Assembly (NCBI GenBank): GCA_019247135.1
Contig: JAFAPL010000548.1
Span: forward strand, 1-12,922
Direction: 5' to 3'
Source: Chloroflexota bacterium
Lineage (GTDB): Bacteria > Chloroflexota > UBA6077 > CF-72
Length of the DNA: 12,922 bases
The notes under the pieces were generated by a model. The model made no database searches. It was not told the DNA's origin and worked only from the letters and a program-made list of their open reading frames with translations. Below are positions 7,455 through 12,922 of this stretch, piece after piece. A program made the position numbers and the translations under genes. The first letter of the stretch is position 1, and every line of letters starts with the position of its first letter.

Positions 7455-8824
7455 CAGCCGATCTCCTCAACAGCTACACGGAACAACTCCAGCGGATTCG
7501 AGACCGGCAGCAGATGGTCGACGGTCCAGCGATAGGCAGGCTGACCGCGCAGCACTTCGTCGCGCAGCATGGCGATGCCGCCGGCCGTCGCTTTCTGGCC
7601 CGCAAAGGTCGGGAAGAGCAGTCGATACAGCGTAAAGCGGGCGATGAGGTCCGCGATCTCCTGCGTCCGGGCAACGACCTCCGTGACGATGCAGATTTCA
7701 TGCGAGCGCACGTCCTTCAATGGCTCCAGGTCGCCCATGACGCCGTGCTTCCCGTACTGGTGGAACAGAATGCGGTAGTCTTTTCCGTCCTCGAGCTGTC
7801 CATATTTCTCGCGCGTTTTGTCGCGAACGCTGTCGAGCACCCAATCCAGGCTGGCGATCGCGATCGGATCGCGCACGGCACCAATCGTCAGCGCGCGGTA
7901 GCCCACCAGGCCGGCCCCCTCGAGCTTGAGTCGATACTCCGGGTCGTCGATGAACCGACTGTTGGAGTATCGCGTTGCGCGCTCGCTGACCTGTTCGTAC
8001 ACCGTATTGCTGGTGTCGAGCGTGCCGCCCGGGTACGCCTGGGTGTACGGATGCACGCGCTCGTAAAGCGAATGACCTGCGACCGACGCCGGTGTGCAAC
8101 GCTGGTTCGGATGCATCGGCTCGAGCTCGACGTACTCGTCAGTGATCGTGCCCACCACCGTTTCCTTCGCCATCGATGGCGTGCCGACGAGTGACGAGCA
8201 CTCCAGCGTCTTGCCGAAGTGGTAGCAGAGGCCCTTGGGAAAGCCGGCGCGAAGTGGCGGTGCGGCGTAGATCGCATCGTCGCACGATCGGCCGGCGATC
8301 ACGACGTCAGCACCCATGTCGAACGCCTGGAAGTAGGGCTCTACTCCCATCATCGCGACCACACGTGAGGTCTGGTCGAGCAGATCTTTGGTCAACGGAC
8401 CGGGTGCGCCGAGCGGCTTGATCTCTTCCTTTTCGACACGCTCGCGGAGGTACTCGAGCGGGACTTCGGATTCGATCGTCACCAGCCGAAACGGACCGAG
8501 GCGATGTTTGGCGACGATCTCGTTCACGATCTCGACGTAGTCTCTGACCCCACGCGTGGTACCAGCTCCGCCAGCTGAACCGATGATCAGTGGAATGCGG
8601 CGCTCACGCGCGGCGCACAGCAGTAGCTCGAGGTCGAAGAATTCCCACTCGCGCGGGTTCATGGGCGTGTCGGAGCCGAGGAAGAACGGGCCGCTGTCGC
8701 CGCTGCCCGCATCAGCACCTATGAAGTCCAGCGGCCGCTTGATGCCTTCGTAGAACGAGTCCGGGTGGATGGGCTCGTGGCCGAGCGCGCCAGTAGCAGA
8801 GAGGGTAGTCATCTTACGCTGCAC
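7454..8824 (-). CDS. AtuA-family protein (acyclic terpene utilisation AtuA / former DUF1446)
   Basis: 456 residues, the normal size for this family. Recognisable conserved blocks are the Gly-rich GSAGGAGTTRG at 82-92 (nucleotide- or phosphate-binding in appearance), GRSCDDAIYAAPPL from 178, HFGKTLECSSL around 202-212 (the family's conserved Cys region), and GPLTKDLL near 142. The name comes from the Pseudomonas citronellol/geraniol degradation cluster, where AtuA's own reaction is unsettled; terpene use should not be assumed here because no atuC/F/E/H-like genes are present. The start is taken as GTG at 8824, since a GGGAGG Shine-Dalgarno lies 11 nt before it; the ATG at 8812 would be 23 nt away. 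It is coupled to DUF4387 downstream and lies 57 nt after the RpiR-like gene. Confidence 0.9.
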   Translation of the reverse strand: MQRKMTTLSATGALGHEPIHPDSFYEGIKRPLDFIGADAGSGDSGPFFLGSDTPMNPREWEFFDLELLLCAARERRIPLIIGSAGGAGTTRGVRDYVEIVNEIVAKHRLGPFRLVTIESEVPLEYLRERVEKEEIKPLGAPGPLTKDLLDQTSRVVAMMGVEPYFQAFDMGADVVIAGRSCDDAIYAAPPLRAGFPKGLCYHFGKTLECSSLVGTPSMAKETVVGTITDEYVELEPMHPNQRCTPASVAGHSLYERVHPYTQAYPGGTLDTSNTVYEQVSERATRYSNSRFIDDPEYRLKLEGAGLVGYRALTIGAVRDPIAIASLDWVLDSVRDKTREKYGQLEDGKDYRILFHQYGKHGVMGDLEPLKDVRSHEICIVTEVVARTQEIADLIARFTLYRLLFPTFAGQKATAGGIAMLRDEVLRGQPAYRWTVDHLLPVSNPLELFRVAVEEIG

Positions 8825-8838
8825 GCGGCGTCAATCCT

Positions 8839-8860
8839 CCCGAAAGAAAATCTGTTTGGG
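8839..8860. promoter_or_regulatory. A-rich imperfect inverted repeat upstream of AtuA-like gene
   Basis: In the 57-nt gap between the RpiR-like and AtuA-like genes, CCCGAAA (8839-8845) faces TTTGGG (8855-8860) around an A-rich centre. It overlaps the Shine-Dalgarno of the AtuA-like gene. It could be an operator of the adjacent RpiR-like regulator, but the symmetry is imperfect and no second copy was found. Confidence 0.25.
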
Positions 8861-8881
8861 CGGCAACTGCCTCCGCGTAGT

Positions 8882-9733
8882 TCATTCGTCTGTCAGCAGC
8901 CCCGCGGCGTGGTATTCCTGCTCCAGTCGACGTAACGCGCCGCCGACTTGCTCCGGTCGGCGCTGCGCACACGCGGCGATCAGTGCATTGCACACTGCCA
9001 TGGGCGCGACCAGCGAGACGCGGTGCGAAATGCTTTCAACGGGCGCACACAGCACGTGGTCTGCGATCGGGACCAGCGGCGACAACAGGCTGTCCGTCAG
9101 CGCGATGCGCGGAATCCCGTGTGCACCAGCACGTCTGAGGGTGCTGACGGTCTGGCCGACGTAGTGGTAAAAGCCGATACCGAAGGCCACGTCCTCCGGC
9201 GTGAGCAAGACCAACTCCTGCACGAGCGGCGGACCGTCGTTGGTGGCTTGCACAACCGAGAAGCCCATCGACCGGAGCGAGCTGCCTAGAAACGTCACCA
9301 CGCCCGCGGCAACGCCGCCGCCGAAGATCAGTGTGCGTCTGGCTCGGCAGATAAGCTGGACGGCTTGCTCGAAGGCGGCTTCGTCGAGCAATTCGATGCC
9401 GAGGCGGAGGTTTTCGGCGTCCTGGCGGAACGCGCGCTGGTGCACGCTGGTGCCGTCGCCGTTGAGACTCTGCTCGACCGTCGGGTAGTGGTGCGGGAAC
9501 CTTGCGCGCAGGAAGCGCTGCAGGTCGGGGTAGCCGTCGAAGCCGAGGACCTTGGTGAGGCGCACGACTGTGGCCGGGTCCACATCGAGGCGCGCGGCCA
9601 GCTCGGTGGCGGGCGTGAAGGCAACGACCGCCTCGTTGCCGGCCAGGAAGCGGGCGACGCGCTGCTGCTTGGGACCGAGGCGCACGAACGCGTCGGCGAC
9701 GATCACGTGCAAGCTGGCGTCTGGGCTGCGCAC
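8882..9733 (-). CDS. RpiR/MurR-family transcriptional regulator
   Basis: 283 residues with the two-domain RpiR plan. The N-terminal helix-turn-helix (about 18-77) contains ATELAARLDVDPATVVRLTK and LGFDGYPDLQRFLR, which match the family closely. A SIS domain occupies about 125-255, with RRTLIFGGGVAAGVV at its start and IALTDSLLSPLVPIADHVL later. In sugar-phosphate-sensing members the SIS pocket carries GxGxS and S-x-S-G motifs; here they read GGGVAAG (138-144) and GFYHYVG (187-193), so the effector is probably not a phosphosugar. It lies between the amidohydrolase and AtuA-like genes, with 57-nt gaps on both sides, and is the obvious local regulator. The start is GTG at 9733; its Shine-Dalgarno is weak, so the first residues are uncertain. 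Confidence 0.92.
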   Translation of the reverse strand: MRSPDASLHVIVADAFVRLGPKQQRVARFLAGNEAVVAFTPATELAARLDVDPATVVRLTKVLGFDGYPDLQRFLRARFPHHYPTVEQSLNGDGTSVHQRAFRQDAENLRLGIELLDEAAFEQAVQLICRARRTLIFGGGVAAGVVTFLGSSLRSMGFSVVQATNDGPPLVQELVLLTPEDVAFGIGFYHYVGQTVSTLRRAGAHGIPRIALTDSLLSPLVPIADHVLCAPVESISHRVSLVAPMAVCNALIAACAQRRPEQVGGALRRLEQEYHAAGLLTDE

Positions 9734-9790
9734 CGGCGGCTCAGCCTACCAGCGCCCGATACGTCGCGCAATAGATTTTGCAGCCGAGCT

Positions 9791-11014
9791 TTACCGCGCA
9801 ATATCCATGGCGTGCCCATCGCAGGGATACGCGCGTCCGTTGCGGATCACGGCGACTGGCTCCAGCCGACGCGCGGCAAGTTCCGTTTCGCCGGCGCTGT
9901 CTTGCAGCGCGAACTCGCCTTCACGAATGCGCAACAAGGTGATGTCCGCCGCCGCGCCAGGGGCAAGCGTGCCCAGCTCACCGGCCCGGCCGATGCTCGC
10001 CGCCGGTGCGCTCGTCACACGCGCCACGACCTCCGGAAGTGAGAGCCCAAGGTGCAGCAGCTTGCTCGCGGTCGTCGCCAGATCGAACACCGGACCAGCC
10101 ACGTTCCACGCGTGGATGTCCGAGCTGATCGTCCCGGGCGCGAGCCCCTGCTCGAGCCCGGTGCGCGCCACGCGCCAGCTGAAGCTCCCCGCCCCATGTC
10201 CAACGTCGAAATTGACGCCGCGTTCGACCGCCGCCCGCACGGAGACGCGCACCCGAGCCGACTCGTCCAGCACGCCCTGCGTCCGCGCGTGGTAGACGTG
10301 CGTCATCACGTCACCGCGCAGCAGAGTCCCGAGAATCTCGTCCAGCGTGATGCTGGTGTTGCCCGCGTGGACCATGATCGGCTTTCCAATCAGGTCCGCG
10401 ACCGCGCGTGCTCGGCGCAGAACCTCCCGGGTGTGTTCAGCGGAGTCGCCCACGTGCTGACGACTGATGCGGATCTTGATACCGGCGATGACCTCGGCGT
10501 GGGCGCGCGCCACGTCCGTTGCGGCGTCGATGTTGGCCCAGCGCAGGTCTTCCAGCTCGCCAATCGCCTGCTCGCCGAAATTGTCGTCGCGGGCCATACC
10601 GATGGCTGACAGGTTCAGCATCGCCACGATGCGAGTGGCCGAGACGTCGATCACGTACCGCTTGAAACCAGGAAACGTGGAGGCGCCAGCGGAGCCGGCA
10701 TCGACAGCGGTGGTGACTCCGCGCTCCAGACAGTATCGGTCGGCCTCGACGCCCAGCGGGGCGACGCCCCAGTAGACGTGCGTGTGGAGGTCGACCCAGC
10801 CGGGGGTAACCAGGAGTCCGGAGGCGTCGATGACCTGGCCGCGCACGCCGTGCCGTAGAAGGTCATCGCCGACTCCGCCGATGTGGGCGCCCTGCACGCC
10901 CACGTCCGTCACACGGTCGAGCGCCTGGCTGGGGTCCAGAACGCGGCCGCCGCGCACCAGCAGGTCGAACACGCCAGGCAGGGTAGCGCGGAATCTCGCG
11001 TCACGATGCGGCAC
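9791..11014 (-). CDS. Amidohydrolase-superfamily metallohydrolase, cog3964 / EF_0837 type
   Basis: 407 residues of a TIM-barrel metallohydrolase. Metal ligands are visible in order: H77 and H79 (VDLHTH), K170 (AGIKIR, the likely carboxylated bridging lysine), H206 (IMVHAG), H229 (VMTHVYHA) and D289 (SSDIHAWN). Family-specific blocks include VTTAVDAGSAGA, KIRISRQHVGD, FDVGHGAGSFSW and GPVFDLATT, which resemble the Enterococcus EF_0837 protein as I recall it. From memory, characterised cog3964 enzymes hydrolyse O-acetylated alpha-hydroxy acids such as acetyl-(R)-mandelate rather than dihydroorotate; the substrate here is open. It is probably cytosolic. The start is GTG at 11014; a second GTG at 10972 (before FDLLVRGG) is equally plausible because family members begin there and neither has a clear Shine-Dalgarno. 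It is the first gene of the minus-strand run. Confidence 0.9.
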   Translation of the reverse strand: MPHRDARFRATLPGVFDLLVRGGRVLDPSQALDRVTDVGVQGAHIGGVGDDLLRHGVRGQVIDASGLLVTPGWVDLHTHVYWGVAPLGVEADRYCLERGVTTAVDAGSAGASTFPGFKRYVIDVSATRIVAMLNLSAIGMARDDNFGEQAIGELEDLRWANIDAATDVARAHAEVIAGIKIRISRQHVGDSAEHTREVLRRARAVADLIGKPIMVHAGNTSITLDEILGTLLRGDVMTHVYHARTQGVLDESARVRVSVRAAVERGVNFDVGHGAGSFSWRVARTGLEQGLAPGTISSDIHAWNVAGPVFDLATTASKLLHLGLSLPEVVARVTSAPAASIGRAGELGTLAPGAAADITLLRIREGEFALQDSAGETELAARRLEPVAVIRNGRAYPCDGHAMDIAR

Positions 11015-11025
11015 AATTGGGACGG

Positions 11026-11268
11026 ATGGGCAAAGAAAAAGGCTTCGCGCTTTCGCCTGTTCGGGCCCGCGAGATGAGGCGATTTCTCGAGCGGAACGGG
11101 TACGAAGTCGTGCCTGGTCAGCACAAGCACCTGAAGCTGAAGCACCAGGACAAGGCGGACGTGCTGCTGCCGCTGCGTCCGAGCGACAACCTCAGCTACG
11201 TGGCGCTCAAACAAATCGCCGCGGCGCTCGGCACCGACCCCGACTCGCTAGTCAGCCAGGTGCGCTGA
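11026..11268 (+). CDS. HicA-like (YcfA family) small RNA-binding protein, no HicB partner
   Basis: 80 residues from the ATG at 11026. The pattern is that of HicA: REMRRFLERNGYEVVPGQ, then histidines H33/H35 followed by beta-strand LKLKH, DVLLPLRPSDNLSYVALKQIAAALG and a short C-terminal helix. HicA toxins are mRNA interferases with one catalytic histidine in the 'G-x-H' region; a His is present here. A HicB antitoxin usually follows in the same operon, but the next 350 nt hold no reading frame resembling one. The gene may be a solo, domesticated member. It is divergent from the amidohydrolase, only 11 nt from its GTG. A weak GGGA lies about 5 nt before the ATG; an in-frame TTG at 11017 is a less likely start. 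Confidence 0.72.
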   Translation: MGKEKGFALSPVRAREMRRFLERNGYEVVPGQHKHLKLKHQDKADVLLPLRPSDNLSYVALKQIAAALGTDPDSLVSQVR

Positions 11269-11622
11269 TCCGGCCGCCATCGCTGGAACTGCCCAGCGGG
11301 TTCAAGTCCGCTCGCGTCAGCAGCAAACCGCGTAAGAGCGGGCACTGGCGTTGTGTCGACCGCCTTCTACCTACACGACTCCTACGCTACTCCAGATTTT
11401 CGTGCTGTATGGGTAAAGGCGTAGCAGTGTCGCTGGCGCGAGTGACCAGACCAATGTGATGCTGGCGGACATGGACCAGAGCACCGCAGGCGATCCACAC
11501 GCACCGCGTCGCATCAGTAAGAGCCGGTCAATGATCAGTAGGAGCTGGTCGGCGCAGGCCTGCACGCGGCGGCGTCGCGCGCGGTGCGCTCCGGCCAGCC
11601 TCGCAGGAAGGGATCAAAGGAC
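11269..11622. other. Non-coding interval between HicA-like and Asp-box protein genes
   Basis: 354 nt with no reading frame that looks like a real protein on either strand. It holds two 17-bp direct repeats (11513-11550, listed separately) and a chance T-arm-like motif at 11295-11312. The ribosome site AGGAAGGGA at 11605-11613 belongs to the next gene. No clear promoter hexamers or terminator were identified. Confidence 0.6.
11513..11550 (+). repeat. Two 17-bp direct repeats at 21-bp spacing, possible activator site
   Basis: ATCAGTAAGAGCCGGTC (11513-11529) and ATCAGTAGGAGCTGGTC (11534-11550) agree at 15 of 17 positions and are offset by exactly 21 bp, two helical turns. They end 72 nt before the Asp-box protein start. 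Two sites on one face of the helix would suit a dimer of an OmpR/PhoB-type regulator, and such a regulator is partly encoded at the right edge. Because 21 is a multiple of three, a decayed coding repeat is also possible. Confidence 0.5.
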
Positions 11623-12711
11623 ATGACCAAGATGAACTCAGGTCCGTCCATCGCGGCGCGCGCCATGGTTGGGCTGCTGGCTGCGCTGTGGCTTTTAGCT
11701 CCGGCGGCGAGCGCGCAGGAGGATCGCACCGCCAACAGCTTTTCGTCCGACTGGACGCTCCTGGCAGGCTACCAGGACGGTTCTCAGGCTCTGATGGTGC
11801 TACCCAGCGGCGCGATTGTGTCGCGTAGCAGCACGGCGATGTATCGCTCCGACGACGACGGCGACACGTGGACCATGCTGCCCAATCCGCCCGACGGCGT
11901 TGCCATCGCGGCCGACCCGGTCGACAGCCAGGTGCTGTACGCCTTCGGCATGGCGGGCCTCGAACGCAGCCCCGATGGCGGCGCGACGTGGCAGCAGATC
12001 CGTGCCGCGTCGAACCCGCCGCCCGCCACGGCAGCACCCTTCGCCATCAGCAGCGATCATCGACAGCTTTTCCTGGCCGAGGCGAATCAGGACATTCAGC
12101 GCAGCCCCGACGCCGGGGCGTCCTGGCAGCAAATCTACCAGGTCAGCCAATCCGGCTCGCCGTGCATGCCCACTATCACGATGCTGATCCCGCACCCAAC
12201 GGATGGCCAGCGGTTGATGACGGACGCCGGCTGCTACGCAGGTCGGGACTTCGGTCACGGCTTGCAGCAGACGCGCGACGGAGGACGCACCTGGTCGCAG
12301 TTTTTCCCCACTGCCCAGGAGGTCAACCCGTGCACCCTGGTTGGCGGTCAGGGGAGCCAGGCAAACCGCTGGTACCTGGTCGGCAATCCGTTCGCGCCCG
12401 GCGTTCCGGCTGCGCTGCTGCGGTCGGACGACGACGGGGCAACGTGGAACCAGGTGCTACAGACCGAGTCGGCAGTGCAGCGGCTGTGCGCCGTGGCCTA
12501 CGACCCGACCAACCCTGACACGGTGTGGGTCGCCGCCGGCCAGACGCCTGACCCGACGCTAACCGGGGTTCGCGCCTCCTCCGATGCTGGGCGTACGTGG
12601 AGTTATCTGGGTCGCCAGGACATCGGTTGGGTGAACGCCCTGGCGCGCGCAGCGGATGGCAGCGTTCTCCTCGCCGCGACCAACGAGGGCATCTGGCGCC
12701 TCAGCTTCTGA
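11623..12711 (+). CDS. Secreted beta-propeller protein with six Asp-box (BNR/sialidase-like) repeats
   Basis: 362 residues from the ATG at 11623, which has AGGAAGGGA 9 nt upstream; an ATG at 11632 preceded by AAAGGA is a credible alternative. A Sec signal peptide with hydrophobic core MVGLLAALWLLAPA ends at ASA, with probable cleavage after residue 31. The mature part has six S/T-x-D-x-G-x-T/S-W Asp-boxes at roughly 76-83, 116-123, 151-158, 217-224, 268-275 and 309-316, spaced about 35-50 residues apart as in a six-bladed propeller. Four cysteines lie in the second half and could form disulfides. It lacks a recognisable sialidase Arg triad (FRIP motif), so it is more likely a sortilin/VPS10-like binding or photosystem-assembly-type propeller than an enzyme. 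It is probably exported and soluble, with no C-terminal anchor. It is convergent with the response regulator. Confidence 0.85.
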   Translation: MTKMNSGPSIAARAMVGLLAALWLLAPAASAQEDRTANSFSSDWTLLAGYQDGSQALMVLPSGAIVSRSSTAMYRSDDDGDTWTMLPNPPDGVAIAADPVDSQVLYAFGMAGLERSPDGGATWQQIRAASNPPPATAAPFAISSDHRQLFLAEANQDIQRSPDAGASWQQIYQVSQSGSPCMPTITMLIPHPTDGQRLMTDAGCYAGRDFGHGLQQTRDGGRTWSQFFPTAQEVNPCTLVGGQGSQANRWYLVGNPFAPGVPAALLRSDDDGATWNQVLQTESAVQRLCAVAYDPTNPDTVWVAAGQTPDPTLTGVRASSDAGRTWSYLGRQDIGWVNALARAADGSVLLAATNEGIWRLSF

Positions 12712-12720
12712 TGCTGTCAC

Positions 12721-12760
12721 GTTGCCATAGCGCGATCATGTGATCGTGGCCATGGCCAAC
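12721..12760. terminator. Nested inverted repeat after the Asp-box gene
   Basis: Ten nt after the stop codon at 12711, outer arms GTTGCCAT (12721-12728) and ATGGCCAAC (12752-12760) pair with one bulge and enclose CGATCA-TG-TGATCG (12733-12746). The right side also forms the 12-bp palindrome TGGCCATGGCCA (12747-12758). A second small stem (CGGAG/CTCCG, 12780-12797) follows. The setting between convergent genes suggests a bidirectional terminator, although no T-run is present. Confidence 0.4.
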
Positions 12761-12802
12761 CACCGGCGGCCGCGCACGCCGGAGCTTGCGGCCTCCGCAC
12801 GC

Positions 12803-12922
12803 CTAGACCGGCGGTGGCTCTGACTTCAGTCGCACCCCTACGCCGGGGATGGTCTGGAGCAACGTCGGATCACTCGGGTCGTCTTCTAGCTTCCCTCGCA
12901 ACCGCTGGAGTGTTACTCGTAC
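12803..12922 (-). CDS. OmpR/PhoB-family response regulator, C-terminal end (partial)
   Basis: The minus strand is open from the right edge to a TAG at 12803-12805, giving 39 residues. They match the last part of a winged-helix DNA-binding domain: a recognition-helix end with QRLRGKLEDDPSDP, then LLQTIPGVGVRL, which is the beta-hairpin wing. The usual wing sequence is GVGYRL or GTGYRF; here the Tyr is Val. The upstream receiver domain and phosphorylation site lie outside the window. The gene would be transcribed towards the Asp-box gene, and a sensor kinase could lie further right. The match is short but highly characteristic. Confidence 0.85.
   Translation of the reverse strand, partial: VRVTLQRLRGKLEDDPSDPTLLQTIPGVGVRLKSEPPPV

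Noticed and set aside
9734..9790. Possible promoter (TTGCGC, 17 nt, TAGGCT) before the RpiR-like gene
   Set aside because: Each hexamer matches the consensus at only three positions, which is expected by chance at this composition.
11295..11312. Sequence resembling a tRNA T-arm (GGGTTCAAGTCC) after the HicA-like gene
   Set aside because: With a normal 7-nt loop the stem does not pair, and no acceptor, D or anticodon arms fit around it. It could be a decayed tRNA fragment but nothing supports that beyond the motif.
10782..11459. Plus-strand reading frame of 225 codons spanning the HicA-like gene
   Set aside because: Its first part is antisense to the amidohydrolase and its second part overlaps HicA in another frame. 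Composition is low-complexity and unlike a protein.
11371..11565. Minus-strand 64-codon frame with a heptad-like LLLII/LLLMR repeat
   Set aside because: The repeat is simply the 21-bp DNA direct repeat read in frame. There is no ribosome site and no family resemblance.

Overview
This is a gene-dense, visibly GC-rich bacterial window with no RNA genes, no insertion sequences and no CRISPR array. The gene mix suggests Chloroflexota (Thermomicrobia-like). It includes a dipeptide-type binding lipoprotein with a long Ala/Pro linker, an AtuA/DUF4387 pair, a secreted Asp-box propeller protein, a YflT-type stress protein and frequent GTG starts. This placement is an inference from gene style, because no marker gene is present.

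Layout. (1) Positions 1-1841, minus strand: a flavin monooxygenase-like oxidoreductase, open through the left edge, lies downstream of a single-cysteine OsmC-family protein, with a strong hairpin between them. (2) Positions 1842-2138: a divergent intergenic region with a near-perfect 12-bp inverted repeat that may be an operator. (3) Positions 2139-3658, plus strand: a YflT-like membrane-associated stress protein, then a formate/nitrite transporter (FNT) family channel of the YfdC-like branch. (4) Positions 3678-11014, minus strand: a run of seven genes with small gaps or overlaps. In transcription order these are a cog3964/EF_0837-type amidohydrolase, an RpiR-family regulator, an AtuA-family protein, a DUF4387 protein, a peptide-type substrate-binding lipoprotein and two Dpp/Opp-type permeases. 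(5) Positions 11026-11268, plus strand: a HicA-like protein with no HicB partner, only 11 nt from the divergent amidohydrolase start. (6) Positions 11269-11622: non-coding, with two 17-bp direct repeats spaced exactly 21 bp. (7) Positions 11623-12711, plus strand: a secreted protein with six Asp-box repeats, followed by a nested inverted repeat. (8) Positions 12803-12922, minus strand: the last 39 codons of an OmpR/PhoB-type response regulator that runs off the right edge.

The most interesting unit is the seven-gene minus-strand cluster. It reads as an uptake and breakdown pathway for an unidentified small molecule. The binding protein and two permeases would import it, the amidohydrolase would cleave an ester or amide bond, and the AtuA/DUF4387 pair, which are translationally coupled and of unknown biochemistry, would carry out a further step. 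The RpiR regulator would sense the compound; its SIS domain lacks the usual phosphosugar serine motifs. No ABC ATPase gene is present, so the transporter must borrow ATPases from elsewhere. The flanking OsmC, YflT, FNT and monooxygenase genes look like a separate stress or redox neighbourhood.
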